From the NCBI GenBank assembly GCA_964476155.1, contig CAYYYS010000010.1, forward strand, positions 20,268 to 84,267: DNA of 64,000 nt, read 5' to 3'. Position numbers and translations under genes: made by a program. Positions 1 through 8,631 of this stretch are shown here, in pieces. Under the pieces are notes generated by a model. That model searched no databases and was not told where the DNA came from. It saw nothing but the letters and a program-made list of their open reading frames with translations. Numbering within the stretch: position 1 is the stretch's first letter; the number at the start of each line of letters is the position of its first letter. Origin of the DNA: JAHIYU01 sp964476155. Its GTDB lineage: Bacteria; Krumholzibacteriota; Krumholzibacteriia; LZORAL124-64-63.

Positions 1-65
1 GCGGCAGCGGCGACGCCGGACCCCAGGCAGACCAGTATCGCCAGGGCGATCAGGATCGTCTTCAT
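1..65 (-). CDS. N-terminus of an exported protein (partial)
   Basis: Only the first 21 codons lie in the window; the gene continues beyond base 1. The visible residues (MKTILIALAILVCLGSGVAA) form a typical signal peptide: a lysine, a hydrophobic stretch, then small residues. The ATG at 65-63 overlaps the TGA of the upstream transporter gene (64-62) in an ATGA arrangement, so the two are probably translationally coupled. The mature protein and its function cannot be seen. Confidence 0.6.
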   Translation of the reverse strand, partial: MKTILIALAILVCLGSGVAAA

Positions 66-1400
66 GAGACGTCTTTCGTCAGGGTCTTGTAGCGCCGCCC
101 GATCACCACGGCTACCAGGAGCCACACGGCTATCAGGCCGATGTTGGTCAGGGCGAAATGACGGGTTGCAAAACCCAACGCGCCGCCGACGAAGACCACA
201 CCCGCCGACATCACGTCACCCGCCCGCACGAAGAACGTGTCGATGGCCTGCTTGCCCTGGTATTTGGCGTCGCGGCTCGTCGGCAGGAAGAGTGCCTGGC
301 GCGTGGTGTTCTGCAGCGAGTAGTCGGTGGAGTTTTCGAAGATCTTGGCCACGCGGATGGCGCCGAGCACGGCTGTCGTGGCCATCAGCGCGTACCCGCC
401 CAGTGCGATGATCGGCAGGACGAACAGGGCCTTGGCCACCCCCGCGTACTTGAGCACGCGCGAGACGGCGAAGAACTGCAGCAGGGCGGTTAGGGCGTTG
501 ACCCAGGTGAAGAACCCCGCGTAGAACCCGCCGATCATCCGTTCGGCGGCCGCGCCGTCGCCGTGGGCGGCGCGGGCGATACCCTCCACCGTATTGCCGA
601 GGATGAACTCGCCGTTGGTGTTGACGAGGTTCGCCATCAGCAGCATCAGGCCGATCGACAGGAGGTAGCGGTCGCGCAGCACGAGTCGCAGACCGTCGCG
701 TGAGGTGTCGGCGTCGGATGTTTCCGGTTCGGGCTCCTGTGCCGACGCACGTTCCAGGGCCGAGAGTTCCCGTCGGTTCACGAGGTTGGTGATCAGCAGA
801 CAGCCGCCGAGCAACGTCGCCGAGACGAGCATGATCTCGAAGGATCCGATCCCGAGGTCGTATGAGGCGTCCCGCCAGCCACGAGCCGCAGACCGCACCG
901 CTGGTGCTGCCCACGGCCACCAGCGGGAAGAGCCGCTTGCCCTGGGCGCTGTCGTAGATGTCGTTGGCGAAGGACCAGGCCTGGGCGATGGTCATCAGGC
1001 TGAAGATGCCCACCCAGATGAAGAAAACCACGCCCAGATACGGCACTTTCAGGCGGGCCAGGACGTAGAACAGTGCCAGGTTCGCCATGAAGAAGGCGGT
1101 GACGCGGTTGATCAGCCGCACCCGGTTCATCCGGATCACGAGCGTGCTGTAGAGGGGGACCACTCCGAGCAGCAGCACGGCCTGGGCCGCGGCCGTGTAG
1201 CTCTTTACTTCGGCGCCGCCGCCCATCAGGATCAGCGGCTCGCGGACGGTCTTGAGCAGATAGTAGGCCGTCAACAGCAGGAAGAGGTTCAGCATGAGCA
1301 GCAGCGCGGTACCGGACTCGCCCTGTCTGACCTCGGTGAACAGGCTGAGCAGGCGTCTCGGCCAGTCGTCGGTACGCGACCCCTTCGATGTAATCGACAT
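62..1400 (-). pseudogene. NTT/Npt-type nucleotide transporter-like MFS protein, split by a frameshift
   Basis: Two reading frames together make one multi-pass membrane protein of about 445 residues resembling the ATP:ADP (NTP/NDP) exchange transporter family. The first frame (from 1400) holds 'LLTAYYLLKTVREPLILMGG' and at least four hydrophobic helices, and runs through 'GSTSGAVCGSWLAGRLI'. Homology then continues in the other frame from 'DLGIGSFEIMLVSATLL' to the stop at 62. The switch point is near 856-868; removing one base from the run there restores a continuous protein. The start at 1400 is preferred because a GGGAG lies 7-8 bases upstream; the alternative ATG at 1404 sits too close to it. 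The frameshift may be real decay or a sequencing or assembly error. NTT proteins are best known from intracellular bacteria, but distant homologues occur in free-living lineages, so the substrate is not certain. Confidence 0.65.
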
Positions 1401-1609
1401 TCATGGCTCCCGGTTGGAGTTGTTGTTCCAGAAGCTACGCCAAGACTCTTCGGTATGCACGCGGCTTTCGTGTCGGCGCGCTATGGGTCGTGACGGACCG
1501 TGCGGACGCAACGTGGTCAGGGGCGGGGGCATGTGTTAACGTTTCCACACCGTGCGGCGAGCCTGCGGCCTCGCACCGGCAAGGAATTAAAGTTTTCAGG
1601 AGGTTTCTC

Positions 1610-2158
1610 ATGACTCGTGGTGTCGATAGGCGTGTGATTGTTTCCGTTTTCGCGGTTTTTCTGCCGTTGCTCATGAGCGGTTGCGGTGAACCCTCCGGTC
1701 CGGTCCTGATCGGATCGTACCCAATGGACAACCGGGACGGGCTGTTGGCCGACCAGGAAATCGTCGATATCGATACCGAGGTCAGCGCCGACGGCGGCGG
1801 TTCTTTACACATCTATGCCGAAGACCGGACGCTCGTGAACCTCTATGAGCTTTCGACCGAGTCCGTCGAGGGCAACGCTCTGGTCGCACGATGTCAGGTG
1901 AAGAGCGAGAGTCTCAGCGGCTGGACGACTTTCGAATTATGGGTCTTCCCGGAGGACGGTCCGGTGCGTAGCATACTAAGGATAAGTGAGGATATCGGTC
2001 GTACGCGGGATTGGCAGGAAGTCGAAGTGGTTTTCCCGCTCCGAGACAACGAAACCTCACCCAAGAAGCTGCGCTTGGCGTTGAACCTGGGCGGTCGTGG
2101 CCACCTCTGGATCGATGACCTGCAGATCTTCTCGACGCGAATTCAGGAACAGGACTAG
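1610..2158 (+). CDS. Lipoprotein with a jelly-roll/carbohydrate-binding-like domain
   Basis: A 182-residue protein starting at the ATG at 1610, which has an AGGAGG site 6 bases upstream; the open frame extends further 5' but without such a site. The N-terminus is a lipoprotein signal peptide ending in the lipobox-like LMSGC, so the mature protein should be lipid-anchored in the envelope. The C-terminal part (alternating strands ending 'GGRGHLWIDDLQIFS') looks like a small beta-sandwich of the kind found in carbohydrate-binding modules. No enzymatic motif is visible. It is the first gene of a four-gene run; the next start codon is three bases past its stop. Function unknown; ligand binding is only an inference from the fold impression. 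Confidence 0.65.
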   Translation: MTRGVDRRVIVSVFAVFLPLLMSGCGEPSGPVLIGSYPMDNRDGLLADQEIVDIDTEVSADGGGSLHIYAEDRTLVNLYELSTESVEGNALVARCQVKSESLSGWTTFELWVFPEDGPVRSILRISEDIGRTRDWQEVEVVFPLRDNETSPKKLRLALNLGGRGHLWIDDLQIFSTRIQEQD

Positions 2159-2161
2159 GCG

Positions 2162-3238
2162 ATGCGCCAGGTCTGGATCACCCGTACCGGCGAGCCCGAG
2201 GTCATGGAGCCGCGCGAAGCGACGGATCCGCGACCCGGCCCGGGAACTGTCCGTGTGCGCGTGGATGCTGCGGGCGTGAACTTTGCCGACGTCATGATCC
2301 GGATCGGACTGTATCCCGACGCGCCTGATCTGCCGCTGGTTCCCGGCTACGAGGTGGCCGGTGTCATCGATGCCGTTGGCGAGGGAGTCCCGGAGGCCCG
2401 CGATGGTGAGCGCGTGATGGCGTTCTGCACCTTCGGCGGCTATACAGACGTGGTCTGTGTCCCTTCGCGCCACGCCTATCGCCTGCCGGAGGCCCTGTCG
2501 ATCCCGGAGGCCGCGGCGTTGCCGGTCAACTATCTCACGGCCTACCAGATGCTCGAAGTGATGGCGCCGCCGTCCGCGGACGAAACGGTCCTGATCCACG
2601 GCGCCGCGGGCGGAGTGGGCCTGGCCGCGATCGAGCTGGCCCGCAACCGGGGTGCACGCGTTCTGGGCAGCGCCTCACCGTCGAAACACGACTTTCTGCG
2701 CGCCCGCGGCGTGGACTTCTGTCTGGATTCCCGGCAACGCACCTTCGCGGCCGACGTCCGCGCGGCCACGGGCGGACGGGGCGCCGACGTGGTGCTCGAG
2801 GCCCGACACGGCCGCTGGATCCGCGAGAGCTACGCGGCCCTGGCGCCGGCGGGTCGGCTGGTGCTCTTCGGCTTCGCCGACGCGGCCCGGTCCAAGCGGG
2901 GGAGTCGTCTGGCCGCGCTGCGCACTCTGGCCGGCGTACCCTGGCTCGCCCTGAATCCCATCCGGCTGATGAACGACAACAAGGCCGTCATGGGCGTCAA
3001 CCTCGCGCGCATGTGGGAGGAGCAGGATCGCGTGGCCGTGTGGATGACCCGTCTGCTCGACTGGGCGGGTGAGGGGCTAATCCGTCCCCATGTCGACCGC
3101 GTCTTCGCGCTCACGGACGCGCCGCGCGCCCATCATTACCTGCAGGATCGACGCAACCGGGGCAAGGTGCTGCTGGCCGGCGATGACGCCGTCGCCGCGG
3201 GGCGGATCATGGTGTCGCCCGGGGAGGAACCGGCATGA
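2162..3238 (+). CDS. Zinc-free MDR NAD(P)H:quinone oxidoreductase-like protein
   Basis: A 358-residue medium-chain dehydrogenase/reductase. The GroES-like N-terminal domain (about 1-125) contains 'GVNFADVMIRIGLYPDAP', typical of the quinone reductase/VAT-1-like branch. The Rossmann domain carries the nucleotide-binding signature HGAAGGVGLAA at about 146-156. The paired cysteines that bind structural zinc in alcohol dehydrogenases are absent, consistent with the zinc-free subgroup. The likely reaction is NAD(P)H-dependent reduction of a quinone or an activated alkene; the substrate cannot be deduced. Its TGA overlaps the ATG of the following glycosyltransferase (ATGA). Confidence 0.8.
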   Translation: MRQVWITRTGEPEVMEPREATDPRPGPGTVRVRVDAAGVNFADVMIRIGLYPDAPDLPLVPGYEVAGVIDAVGEGVPEARDGERVMAFCTFGGYTDVVCVPSRHAYRLPEALSIPEAAALPVNYLTAYQMLEVMAPPSADETVLIHGAAGGVGLAAIELARNRGARVLGSASPSKHDFLRARGVDFCLDSRQRTFAADVRAATGGRGADVVLEARHGRWIRESYAALAPAGRLVLFGFADAARSKRGSRLAALRTLAGVPWLALNPIRLMNDNKAVMGVNLARMWEEQDRVAVWMTRLLDWAGEGLIRPHVDRVFALTDAPRAHHYLQDRRNRGKVLLAGDDAVAAGRIMVSPGEEPA

Positions 3239-3993
3239 AGATGTCCGCCTGCCTGATCACCCGCGATGCGGCTGCCACGCTCGACGTCTGCCTCGCATCG
3301 CTGGATTTCGTGGAAGAGATCGTCGTCCTGGATCACGGTTCCACGGACGAGACTCGCGAGATCTGCGCACGGTACGACGCACGGGTCATCAGCGGCGAGT
3401 TCGCGGGCTTCGGGGCGGCCAAGGCGGCCGTCACCGCGGCGGCGAGCAATAACTGGGTCCTGAGCATCGATGCCGACGAGGAAGTCACGCCTGAACTGAG
3501 AGCCGCTCTCGTGGCCCTGCCCGAGACACCGGCAACCGCCGCCTTCGCCGTCAATCGATTGCCCCGTTTCCTGGGACGCTGGATGCGTCACAGCGGCTGG
3601 CATCCCGACTGGGTGGTGCGGCTCTTCGACCGTGACCGAGCCGGCTTCAACGACCTCAAGGTCCACGAGAGCGTGGTGACGGACGGTCCGGTCGCGCGAC
3701 TCGACGGGATGTTGCTTCACTATGCCTACGAGGACCTGCACCAGTGGGTGGAGAAGCAGAACCGCTACTCCTCGCTGGCCGCCGCGGAGGCGGTCGCAAC
3801 CGGCCGACGCGGCTCGGTGGGCCGCGCGATAGTCAGGGGGCACCTGGCGTTCCTGCGCACGTACATTCTCAAGCAGGGCTGGCGCGACGGCGCGCACGGT
3901 CTGGCGCTTTGCCTGTTGACCGGCGGCGCCACCTTCGTCAAGCACCTCAAGATCTGGCTCGCGACGCGAGACCGGGAGGTCGAGCATTCATGA
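3235..3993 (+). CDS. Family 2 glycosyltransferase, WaaE/KdtX-like
   Basis: A 252-residue GT-A fold glycosyltransferase. The N-terminus 'MKMSACLITRDAAATLDVCL' and 'VVLDHGSTDETREIC' match the nucleotide-sugar-binding start of GT2 enzymes. The metal-binding D-x-D lies in 'LSIDADEEV' (D79, D81). The short length and the 'RHSGWHPDWVVRLFDRD' segment resemble the WaaE/KdtX branch, which adds glucose to the inner core of lipopolysaccharide. A role in envelope glycan assembly is therefore likely, on the cytoplasmic face of the inner membrane. It overlaps both neighbours by four bases, so it is translated as part of the run that ends with the OmpA-family gene. Confidence 0.78.
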   Translation: MKMSACLITRDAAATLDVCLASLDFVEEIVVLDHGSTDETREICARYDARVISGEFAGFGAAKAAVTAAASNNWVLSIDADEEVTPELRAALVALPETPATAAFAVNRLPRFLGRWMRHSGWHPDWVVRLFDRDRAGFNDLKVHESVVTDGPVARLDGMLLHYAYEDLHQWVEKQNRYSSLAAAEAVATGRRGSVGRAIVRGHLAFLRTYILKQGWRDGAHGLALCLLTGGATFVKHLKIWLATRDREVEHS

Positions 3994-5102
3994 GAACCCC
4001 GTTGCTGACCGTTTCCCTGCTGGTTGTGCTGCTGACGGTCGTTGCCGTCGCATCGGCCCAGCCTGCGGGCACGCCCACCGAGCAGCTGGCCGCCATCAAG
4101 GTCCAGATCGACACGGCCAAGGATCTGGGCGCCCAGAAACGGTGCCCTGTCTTCTACGACTCGGCGAACGAGGCCTACAAGTCGGCCGAAAACATGATCG
4201 TGGGTGATCCTCCCGACGGATCCGGACGTGCCGGCGCCGCCTTGGCCGAGGCCCGCTTTCAGGCGCAGCGACTGCTCCATCGCGCCCGCTTCATCCAGGA
4301 GTTGCGCGACGAGCGCTACGGATGGGAAGAGGCCGCCGAGACCTATGACCGTCTCGTCGGCAGCATCGCCACCATCGCCGGCCTGGAGATGGACCCGGTC
4401 CTGAACGGTCCCGAGGCGGGTCGAGCCCTGATCGACGCGCTTGATCAGCGTTTGCGGATCCAGCGTACCCACTGCGACTCCCTGGCGATGGTCAATCGGG
4501 GTCTGCAGATCTGGGTGGACGCCGAACGCGCCGTGAGCGACTCGACCATCACGGGTCTGCGTGTGGAGGTCACCGATCTGCGTCATCAGCTCTGGGATAT
4601 GGAACTGCGCGCGGGGGTCGCCGAAGCCGATCGTTCCGCGGCCGAGGACAAGGTCCGACGGGCCCGCGAGCGTGAGGAACTGGTGCAGAGTCTCGGCGAT
4701 CTTTTTGCCGAGGAGGAGGGCGTGATCACCCTGACGCCGGCGGGCGACGTGCATGTCCGGCTGCACGGATTGAAGTTCGCGTCGGGCAGTTCATGGCTGA
4801 ACCCGAGCTACGATCCCCTGCTCGACAAGCTGGTCGAGGTGATCGTCAAATTCCCGAACGCGCCGGTCCGTGTCGAGGGTCACACCGATGATTCGGGACC
4901 GCGGACGGGTAATCTTCGTCTGAGCGAAGCGCGTGCCCGGGCCGTCGCCGGTGTGCTGGCCGAAAAACTCGAGCGTCCCGCCGAGACCTTCGAGGCCCTG
5001 GGCATGGGGCCGGATCATCCCGTTGCGGCCAACAGCACGGTCGAAGGCCGCACTCGCAACCGCCGCATCGAAGTGCTGATCAAGGCGGGCGAGTCACAGT
5101 AG
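3990..5102 (+). CDS. OmpA-family envelope protein with coiled-coil region
   Basis: A 370-residue exported protein. The ATG at 3990 overlaps the previous TGA and directly precedes a clear signal peptide (MRTPLLTVSLLVVLLTVVAV ... ASA-Q). The central part (about 30-230) is helical and charged, probably coiled coil. The C-terminal third is an OmpA-type peptidoglycan-binding domain: 'LKFASGSSWLNPSYDPLL', then 'VRVEGHTDDSGP', 'NLRLSEARARAVAGVL' and 'GRTRNRRIEVLI'. No N-terminal beta-barrel is present, so it is more likely a periplasmic or peripheral tether between the outer membrane and peptidoglycan than a porin. It ends the four-gene run. Confidence 0.85.
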   Translation: MRTPLLTVSLLVVLLTVVAVASAQPAGTPTEQLAAIKVQIDTAKDLGAQKRCPVFYDSANEAYKSAENMIVGDPPDGSGRAGAALAEARFQAQRLLHRARFIQELRDERYGWEEAAETYDRLVGSIATIAGLEMDPVLNGPEAGRALIDALDQRLRIQRTHCDSLAMVNRGLQIWVDAERAVSDSTITGLRVEVTDLRHQLWDMELRAGVAEADRSAAEDKVRRAREREELVQSLGDLFAEEEGVITLTPAGDVHVRLHGLKFASGSSWLNPSYDPLLDKLVEVIVKFPNAPVRVEGHTDDSGPRTGNLRLSEARARAVAGVLAEKLERPAETFEALGMGPDHPVAANSTVEGRTRNRRIEVLIKAGESQ

Positions 5103-5162
5103 CGGAAGGAACTTGCCAATAGCTTGTCAGGGGTTTCGGGCGCCGGTCTTGCGCACGGTCGC

Positions 5163-5750
5163 CTAGGGGAGCTTGCGACCCGGATGGGGATTTTCCTTCA
5201 GGATGTCCGCCACGGCGTTGAAATCGTAGGTCTTGGCGATCCTCAACAACTCGAAAAAGATCATCTCCGTCGTCATGATCTGCACGCCGATATCGCGCAT
5301 GTACGCCAATCCCAGATTACGATTGCTTACCTGGCGGGACGAGACCGCGTCGGCCGCCACGACCACCTGATACCCGTCCTCGAGCAGGTCCCGCGCCGTC
5401 TGGTAGACGCAGACGTGGCTCTCGATGCCGCACAGGATGACCTGTTCGCGGTGAGTGGCCTTGAGCTTGGACATGAAGATGTGATCGCCGGCACAGGAGA
5501 AGGAGATCTTCTCGATGGGTTCCACGCGGGGGACGAGATCGCTCAGGGCCGAGACGGTGGGCCCCAGTTTCTGGGAGTAGTGCTCGGTCATCAGGACGGG
5601 CATGCAGAGCCGGTCGGAGAAACGGATCAGGCGAGACGAATTCGCGACCACGATATCCATCTCGTGGATCAGGGGCTGGAAGAGTTTCTGAATGTCTATG
5701 ACTACCAGGGCGGTGTTGTTCTTGTCGAGCCGTTTCGGTGGTTTGGCCAT
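5163..5750 (-). CDS. Isochorismatase-family cysteine hydrolase
   Basis: A 195-residue member of the isochorismatase-like fold. The Asp-Lys-Cys triad of the family is visible: D19 in 'ALVVIDIQ', K81 in 'PIEKISFSC' and C114 in 'GIESHVCVYQTARDL'. The size and the 'ILCGIESHVCV' motif resemble the YcaC-like/nicotinamidase-related group, not true isochorismatases, so the substrate is unknown. Cytoplasmic, with no signal peptide. It is the last gene of a three-gene minus-strand set and converges on the OmpA-family gene across about 60 bases that contain nothing recognisable. Confidence 0.82.
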   Translation of the reverse strand: MAKPPKRLDKNNTALVVIDIQKLFQPLIHEMDIVVANSSRLIRFSDRLCMPVLMTEHYSQKLGPTVSALSDLVPRVEPIEKISFSCAGDHIFMSKLKATHREQVILCGIESHVCVYQTARDLLEDGYQVVVAADAVSSRQVSNRNLGLAYMRDIGVQIMTTEMIFFELLRIAKTYDFNAVADILKENPHPGRKLP

Positions 5751-5770
5751 ACGGAACCCTCTTCGTGACT

Positions 5771-6286
5771 CTATTTACCCAGCCTGAATTCCCATCGGCA
5801 ATACCAATCTACCGGGTGCGGGTCGGGAGGGCAACCCAGACATTCGACCGTGAGGCGCGGGTCCACGGTCTCGGCGAAGGTCCGGTACTCCACCAGACCG
5901 ACTTCCTTGCAGGGGAAGTCGGCCAAGCCATGTCGGGCCCGAGCCGATTGCACGCGGCACTCGCTCATCTGGAAGATGCAGTGGGTGTCGCTCTGCTCGA
6001 CGACCTCCTGCCGGTTGAGCAGGGCGTAGAGCCGGTGGTCCAGACATCGGATCAGGGCGGGAATGCCGCCGCCGGGCTCGATACCGAGCCTTTTCATGAT
6101 ACGCTTGGCCTCGATGGGCGCAAACCGCGCCCAGGCGTTGGCGTCGTGGGCCATGGCCTCGGCCATTCCGCGCTTTTTATCGACGGACTGGAACCACAAG
6201 CCATCGTGGGCCAGCCAGAGCTTGGCGGCATCTTCCAGCCAGGTGATGATCTCCTCGCGCGACAGGCTGTCCAGGCGATCGCTCAT
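5771..6286 (-). CDS. Cysteine-containing cytosolic protein resembling DUF6125
   Basis: A 171-residue soluble protein. It begins 'MSDRLDSLSREEIITWLEDA' and ends with a cysteine-bearing block, 'ECLGCPPDPHPVDWYCRWEF'. Together with 'HCIFQMSECRVQSAR' and 'FPCKEVG' these give cysteines that could bind a metal or cofactor. The 'VEYRTFAETVDPR' plus 'C-x-x-CPPDPHP' pattern is one I associate with DUF6125 proteins, whose function is not established. It starts two bases downstream of the phospholipase D stop, with the isochorismatase-like gene following it, so the three are probably co-transcribed. Confidence 0.6.
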   Translation of the reverse strand: MSDRLDSLSREEIITWLEDAAKLWLAHDGLWFQSVDKKRGMAEAMAHDANAWARFAPIEAKRIMKRLGIEPGGGIPALIRCLDHRLYALLNRQEVVEQSDTHCIFQMSECRVQSARARHGLADFPCKEVGLVEYRTFAETVDPRLTVECLGCPPDPHPVDWYCRWEFRLGK

Positions 6287-6288
6287 CG

Positions 6289-7518
6289 CTACTCCTTGCG
6301 TTTCGGGGGCTCGTAGTCGGCACCGGGATAGACGGTTTCGGCGTAGGGGCTAGTCCAGCTGTTGTCGAACCAGCGCACCATGTCGCTCGCCAGTGCCTCA
6401 CCCTCGCAGAAGAAGCCCAGATTGCGTGACGTGTGGAAATAGCTGTATCCCCAGTTGGCGGTGCCCACCCAGGCCGCGTCGCCGTCCTTGACCAGGTACT
6501 TGGGATGCTCGACGCGGGCGAAGGGCACGAAGCCGCCCGACCAGGGCGGAATGTTGGTGAACCGTACCTCGATGTTGTTCAAAACCGCCAGGCTCTTCAC
6601 ATACGGCAGCATGTATTTGCGCTTGCTCCAATTGGACAGGATGATCCGCACTTCGACGCCCCGGGCGGCGGCGCGGCGCAGGGCGTTTTCCAGAACCTCG
6701 TAGTAGTGCCCGTCGCGGCCGCTGGGATTGTAGGACAGCAGATGCAGGCGCAGCTCCCGCTCGGCGCGATCGATCAGATCCACCAGCAGGGGCTCGTCGT
6801 GGGGGAGACCCGCGGGCAGGCCGGCGGGTGGGCTGGCGGCCAAGGTGACGAAGACCTCGCCGCGGCCGCGCACGGACAGGCGCCAGGGACCGGCCGAGAC
6901 CTCGGTCGACGGGGGTGGTTCGCCGCCGGCCAGAGCCCAGTCCCAGTCGAAGATGGCCTGGACGGCTTGCGCAGGCTCGGGCCCGTAGACCCGCACTCCC
7001 AGTTCGTGGATATGCTCCAGGGCACGGTAGTCCCAGTTCTGGCTGCCGACGTAGACGGCGCGGCCGTCCATCACGAAGAACTTGGCGTGCTGGACGCCGC
7101 CCCAGGCGGCGCGGGCGTCGAAGAGGCGCATCTCGGCGCCGGGCAGGGCGCCAATCTCATCGACCCACCGCGGATAGGTCCGGTAGAACCCCTTGTCGGC
7201 CAGCAGGCGGACCCGCACGCCGCGGTCGGCGGCGGCCGCCACCTCGGCGATCACCGCGTCGAGGGCGTCGGGCCGATCCGGATCGGCGCTCACGTAGAAG
7301 ACCTCGATGTCCAGGGACGTGCGTGCGCTCGCGATCATGTCGAGCCACACGTCGCGGGCGTCGGGTACGTCGGGCAGATCGAGCATGGTCTCCCGCGGCA
7401 CGCTCTCGACGAGTTCGATGTTGCCGTGCAGCAGGGGAGGCTCGGCGGGGGGCATCCCGGACGCCAGGACGGGCCATGCGCAGAGCGACAGGATCAAGTA
7501 GAGGATCAGGCGTTTCAT
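6289..7518 (-). CDS. Secreted phospholipase D-family protein
   Basis: A 409-residue protein with two PLD domains. The first HKD motif is in 'VQHAKFFVMDGRAVYVGSQN' (H144, K146, D151) and the second in 'VEHPKYLVKDGDAAWVGTAN' near residue 350. Each is followed by the asparagine-containing strand typical of the superfamily. An N-terminal signal peptide (MKRLILYLILSLCAWPVLAS) places it outside the cytoplasm. The ATG at 7518 is preferred over the one at 7524 because the CAGGAG site is six bases from the former and abuts the latter. Phosphodiester hydrolysis or transfer is expected; the arrangement resembles PLD3/cardiolipin-synthase-like proteins, and the substrate is not known. Confidence 0.85.
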   Translation of the reverse strand: MKRLILYLILSLCAWPVLASGMPPAEPPLLHGNIELVESVPRETMLDLPDVPDARDVWLDMIASARTSLDIEVFYVSADPDRPDALDAVIAEVAAAADRGVRVRLLADKGFYRTYPRWVDEIGALPGAEMRLFDARAAWGGVQHAKFFVMDGRAVYVGSQNWDYRALEHIHELGVRVYGPEPAQAVQAIFDWDWALAGGEPPPSTEVSAGPWRLSVRGRGEVFVTLAASPPAGLPAGLPHDEPLLVDLIDRAERELRLHLLSYNPSGRDGHYYEVLENALRRAAARGVEVRIILSNWSKRKYMLPYVKSLAVLNNIEVRFTNIPPWSGGFVPFARVEHPKYLVKDGDAAWVGTANWGYSYFHTSRNLGFFCEGEALASDMVRWFDNSWTSPYAETVYPGADYEPPKRKE

Positions 7519-7524
7519 CGACAT

Positions 7525-7867
7525 CTCCTGATTGGGTTGGTGTCGAGACTAGCATGGTCACGGCCTCCCAGGTGACCCTGTTTTTGATGCGGGATGTGGC
7601 TCACGGCCCCACGGGGGGCCGTGACTTTGATGTTTCCCATTCCTCACATCACCCCGGGGTGATGTGGGTTCGTTGTGTTGCCTGGACCATGGACCTGATC
7701 AACGGCGCCGCCGATTTCTCGGAACAAAATGCCGATGGTGTTATTCAAGATAATCTGTCCGTCGATCCCGTATCTTTTTCATTCCGGGAGACGATTCCAT
7801 TAACGATTGCTACCGCCCCTGACATACGATCGCCGTATCGAAGTCACGAAAACGAAGCGGAGCAATC
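7525..7867. other. Intergenic region with palindromic element and upstream region of an outer-membrane-like gene
   Basis: These 343 bases contain no convincing gene. The left half holds the three-palindrome element described separately. The right half (about 7670-7867) is the upstream region of the gene at 7868. It includes a short inverted repeat ATACG-atcgc-CGTAT just before the coding region and a GGAG ribosome-binding site. No clear -35/-10 pair stands out. Confidence 0.5.
7556..7666. repeat. Three-palindrome intergenic element, copy A
   Basis: Three palindromes are spaced along 111 bases. The first is GGTCAC/GTGACC (7556-7577) with a 10-base centre. The second is a 24-base near-perfect palindrome at 7601-7624 (TCACGGCCCC arm, one mismatched pair). 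The third is a perfect 22-base palindrome at 7645-7666 whose core is ACATCACCCCGGGGTGATGT. They are separated by short stretches that both contain TTTGAT. The same third palindrome and the same 'TTTTTGATGCGGG' linker recur at 54760-54863. Confidence 0.75.
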
Positions 7868-8614
7868 ATGCCTGTGCAGTTCCCTCCGAGTCGATGCATG
7901 TCGATCAGGCCCCTCGGCCTGATTCTGCCCCTATCCAACGTGTTCTTGTTCCTACATGTCACGCCTCCGTTGGCGGCGCCCATCGGCGATGATGATCCAC
8001 CTCGCGAAGTCGGCGGTTCCGATCGGCCGCGTGAGGCTCAGGGGCCGCGTCTCGATCTCTCATCCCTGAAAACCGAGGTCAGCCTGTTCGCCGGATATTC
8101 GATTTTCAGCGACCAGGACATGTACGACACCTACGGCGGTATACCCCAGATCGGCTGCGAAATGAGCGTCGGCCTCGACGAAGCGGCCGAGTTCGTGCTG
8201 GGGATTCGCTACGGCGGGGTTTCCGGTGATCCGTTTTATGACTCGCTGGAATTCGAGGGCAACGATGATGTCAGTTTGCGAGCCGTGCCCATCACGGCGG
8301 GATTCCGCATCAACGCCTCCAAGAACCCCCGTTTTCGACTCTACTGGGGCGCCTGCTTCGAAGCCACGTGGATGGAGGAGCGGGTGCCTTCATTCAATCC
8401 CAACAGTCTCGACCCTCGACGCACCGACCGGGGCTGGGGCAAGGGCATGAGGTTGTCTCTCACCCCCGAATGGCGGTCGCGTGATCAGCGACGGGCCCTG
8501 GGCTTGTCTTTCGAGTGGGGAGGCAGCAGCGGCGAGGTCGGGGCCGGCTACCATCACCACGAAGTCAACATGATCGGTATCGGAGCGCGGCTCCACTACA
8601 CACGGACCCTTTGA
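7868..8614 (+). CDS. Predicted outer-membrane beta-barrel-like protein
   Basis: A 248-residue protein not recognised as a named family. It has a signal-peptide-like N-terminus (MSIRPLGLILPLSNVFLF follows a short leader) and a proline-rich linker. The remainder has alternating-polarity strands ('VSLFAGYSIF', 'EFVLGIRYGG', 'FRLYWGACFEATW', 'MRLSLTPEWR', 'NMIGIGARLHYTRTL') ending in an aromatic/hydrophobic strand, as in small outer-membrane barrels. The C-terminal residue is leucine, not phenylalanine. The ATG at 7868 has a GGAG five bases upstream; the internal ATG at 7898 would also leave a signal peptide. Function unknown. Confidence 0.55.
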   Translation: MPVQFPPSRCMSIRPLGLILPLSNVFLFLHVTPPLAAPIGDDDPPREVGGSDRPREAQGPRLDLSSLKTEVSLFAGYSIFSDQDMYDTYGGIPQIGCEMSVGLDEAAEFVLGIRYGGVSGDPFYDSLEFEGNDDVSLRAVPITAGFRINASKNPRFRLYWGACFEATWMEERVPSFNPNSLDPRRTDRGWGKGMRLSLTPEWRSRDQRRALGLSFEWGGSSGEVGAGYHHHEVNMIGIGARLHYTRTL

Positions 8615-8631
8615 ACGGCAGGAGGACGGAC

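Noticed and set aside
3765..4766. A 333-codon minus-strand frame opposite the OmpA-family gene
   Set aside because: The plus strand has a signal peptide and an OmpA domain. The minus frame has no motifs and is a compositional shadow.
7556..7666. CRISPR array
   Set aside because: The repeated units are palindromes of differing sequence with linkers of about 20-27 bases that share motifs. There are no identical direct repeats, unique spacers or cas genes.
7556..7666. Ordinary intrinsic terminators for the palindromic elements
   Set aside because: No U-tract follows any of the palindromes on either strand, and the ordered triple arrangement recurs 47 kb away beside unrelated genes.
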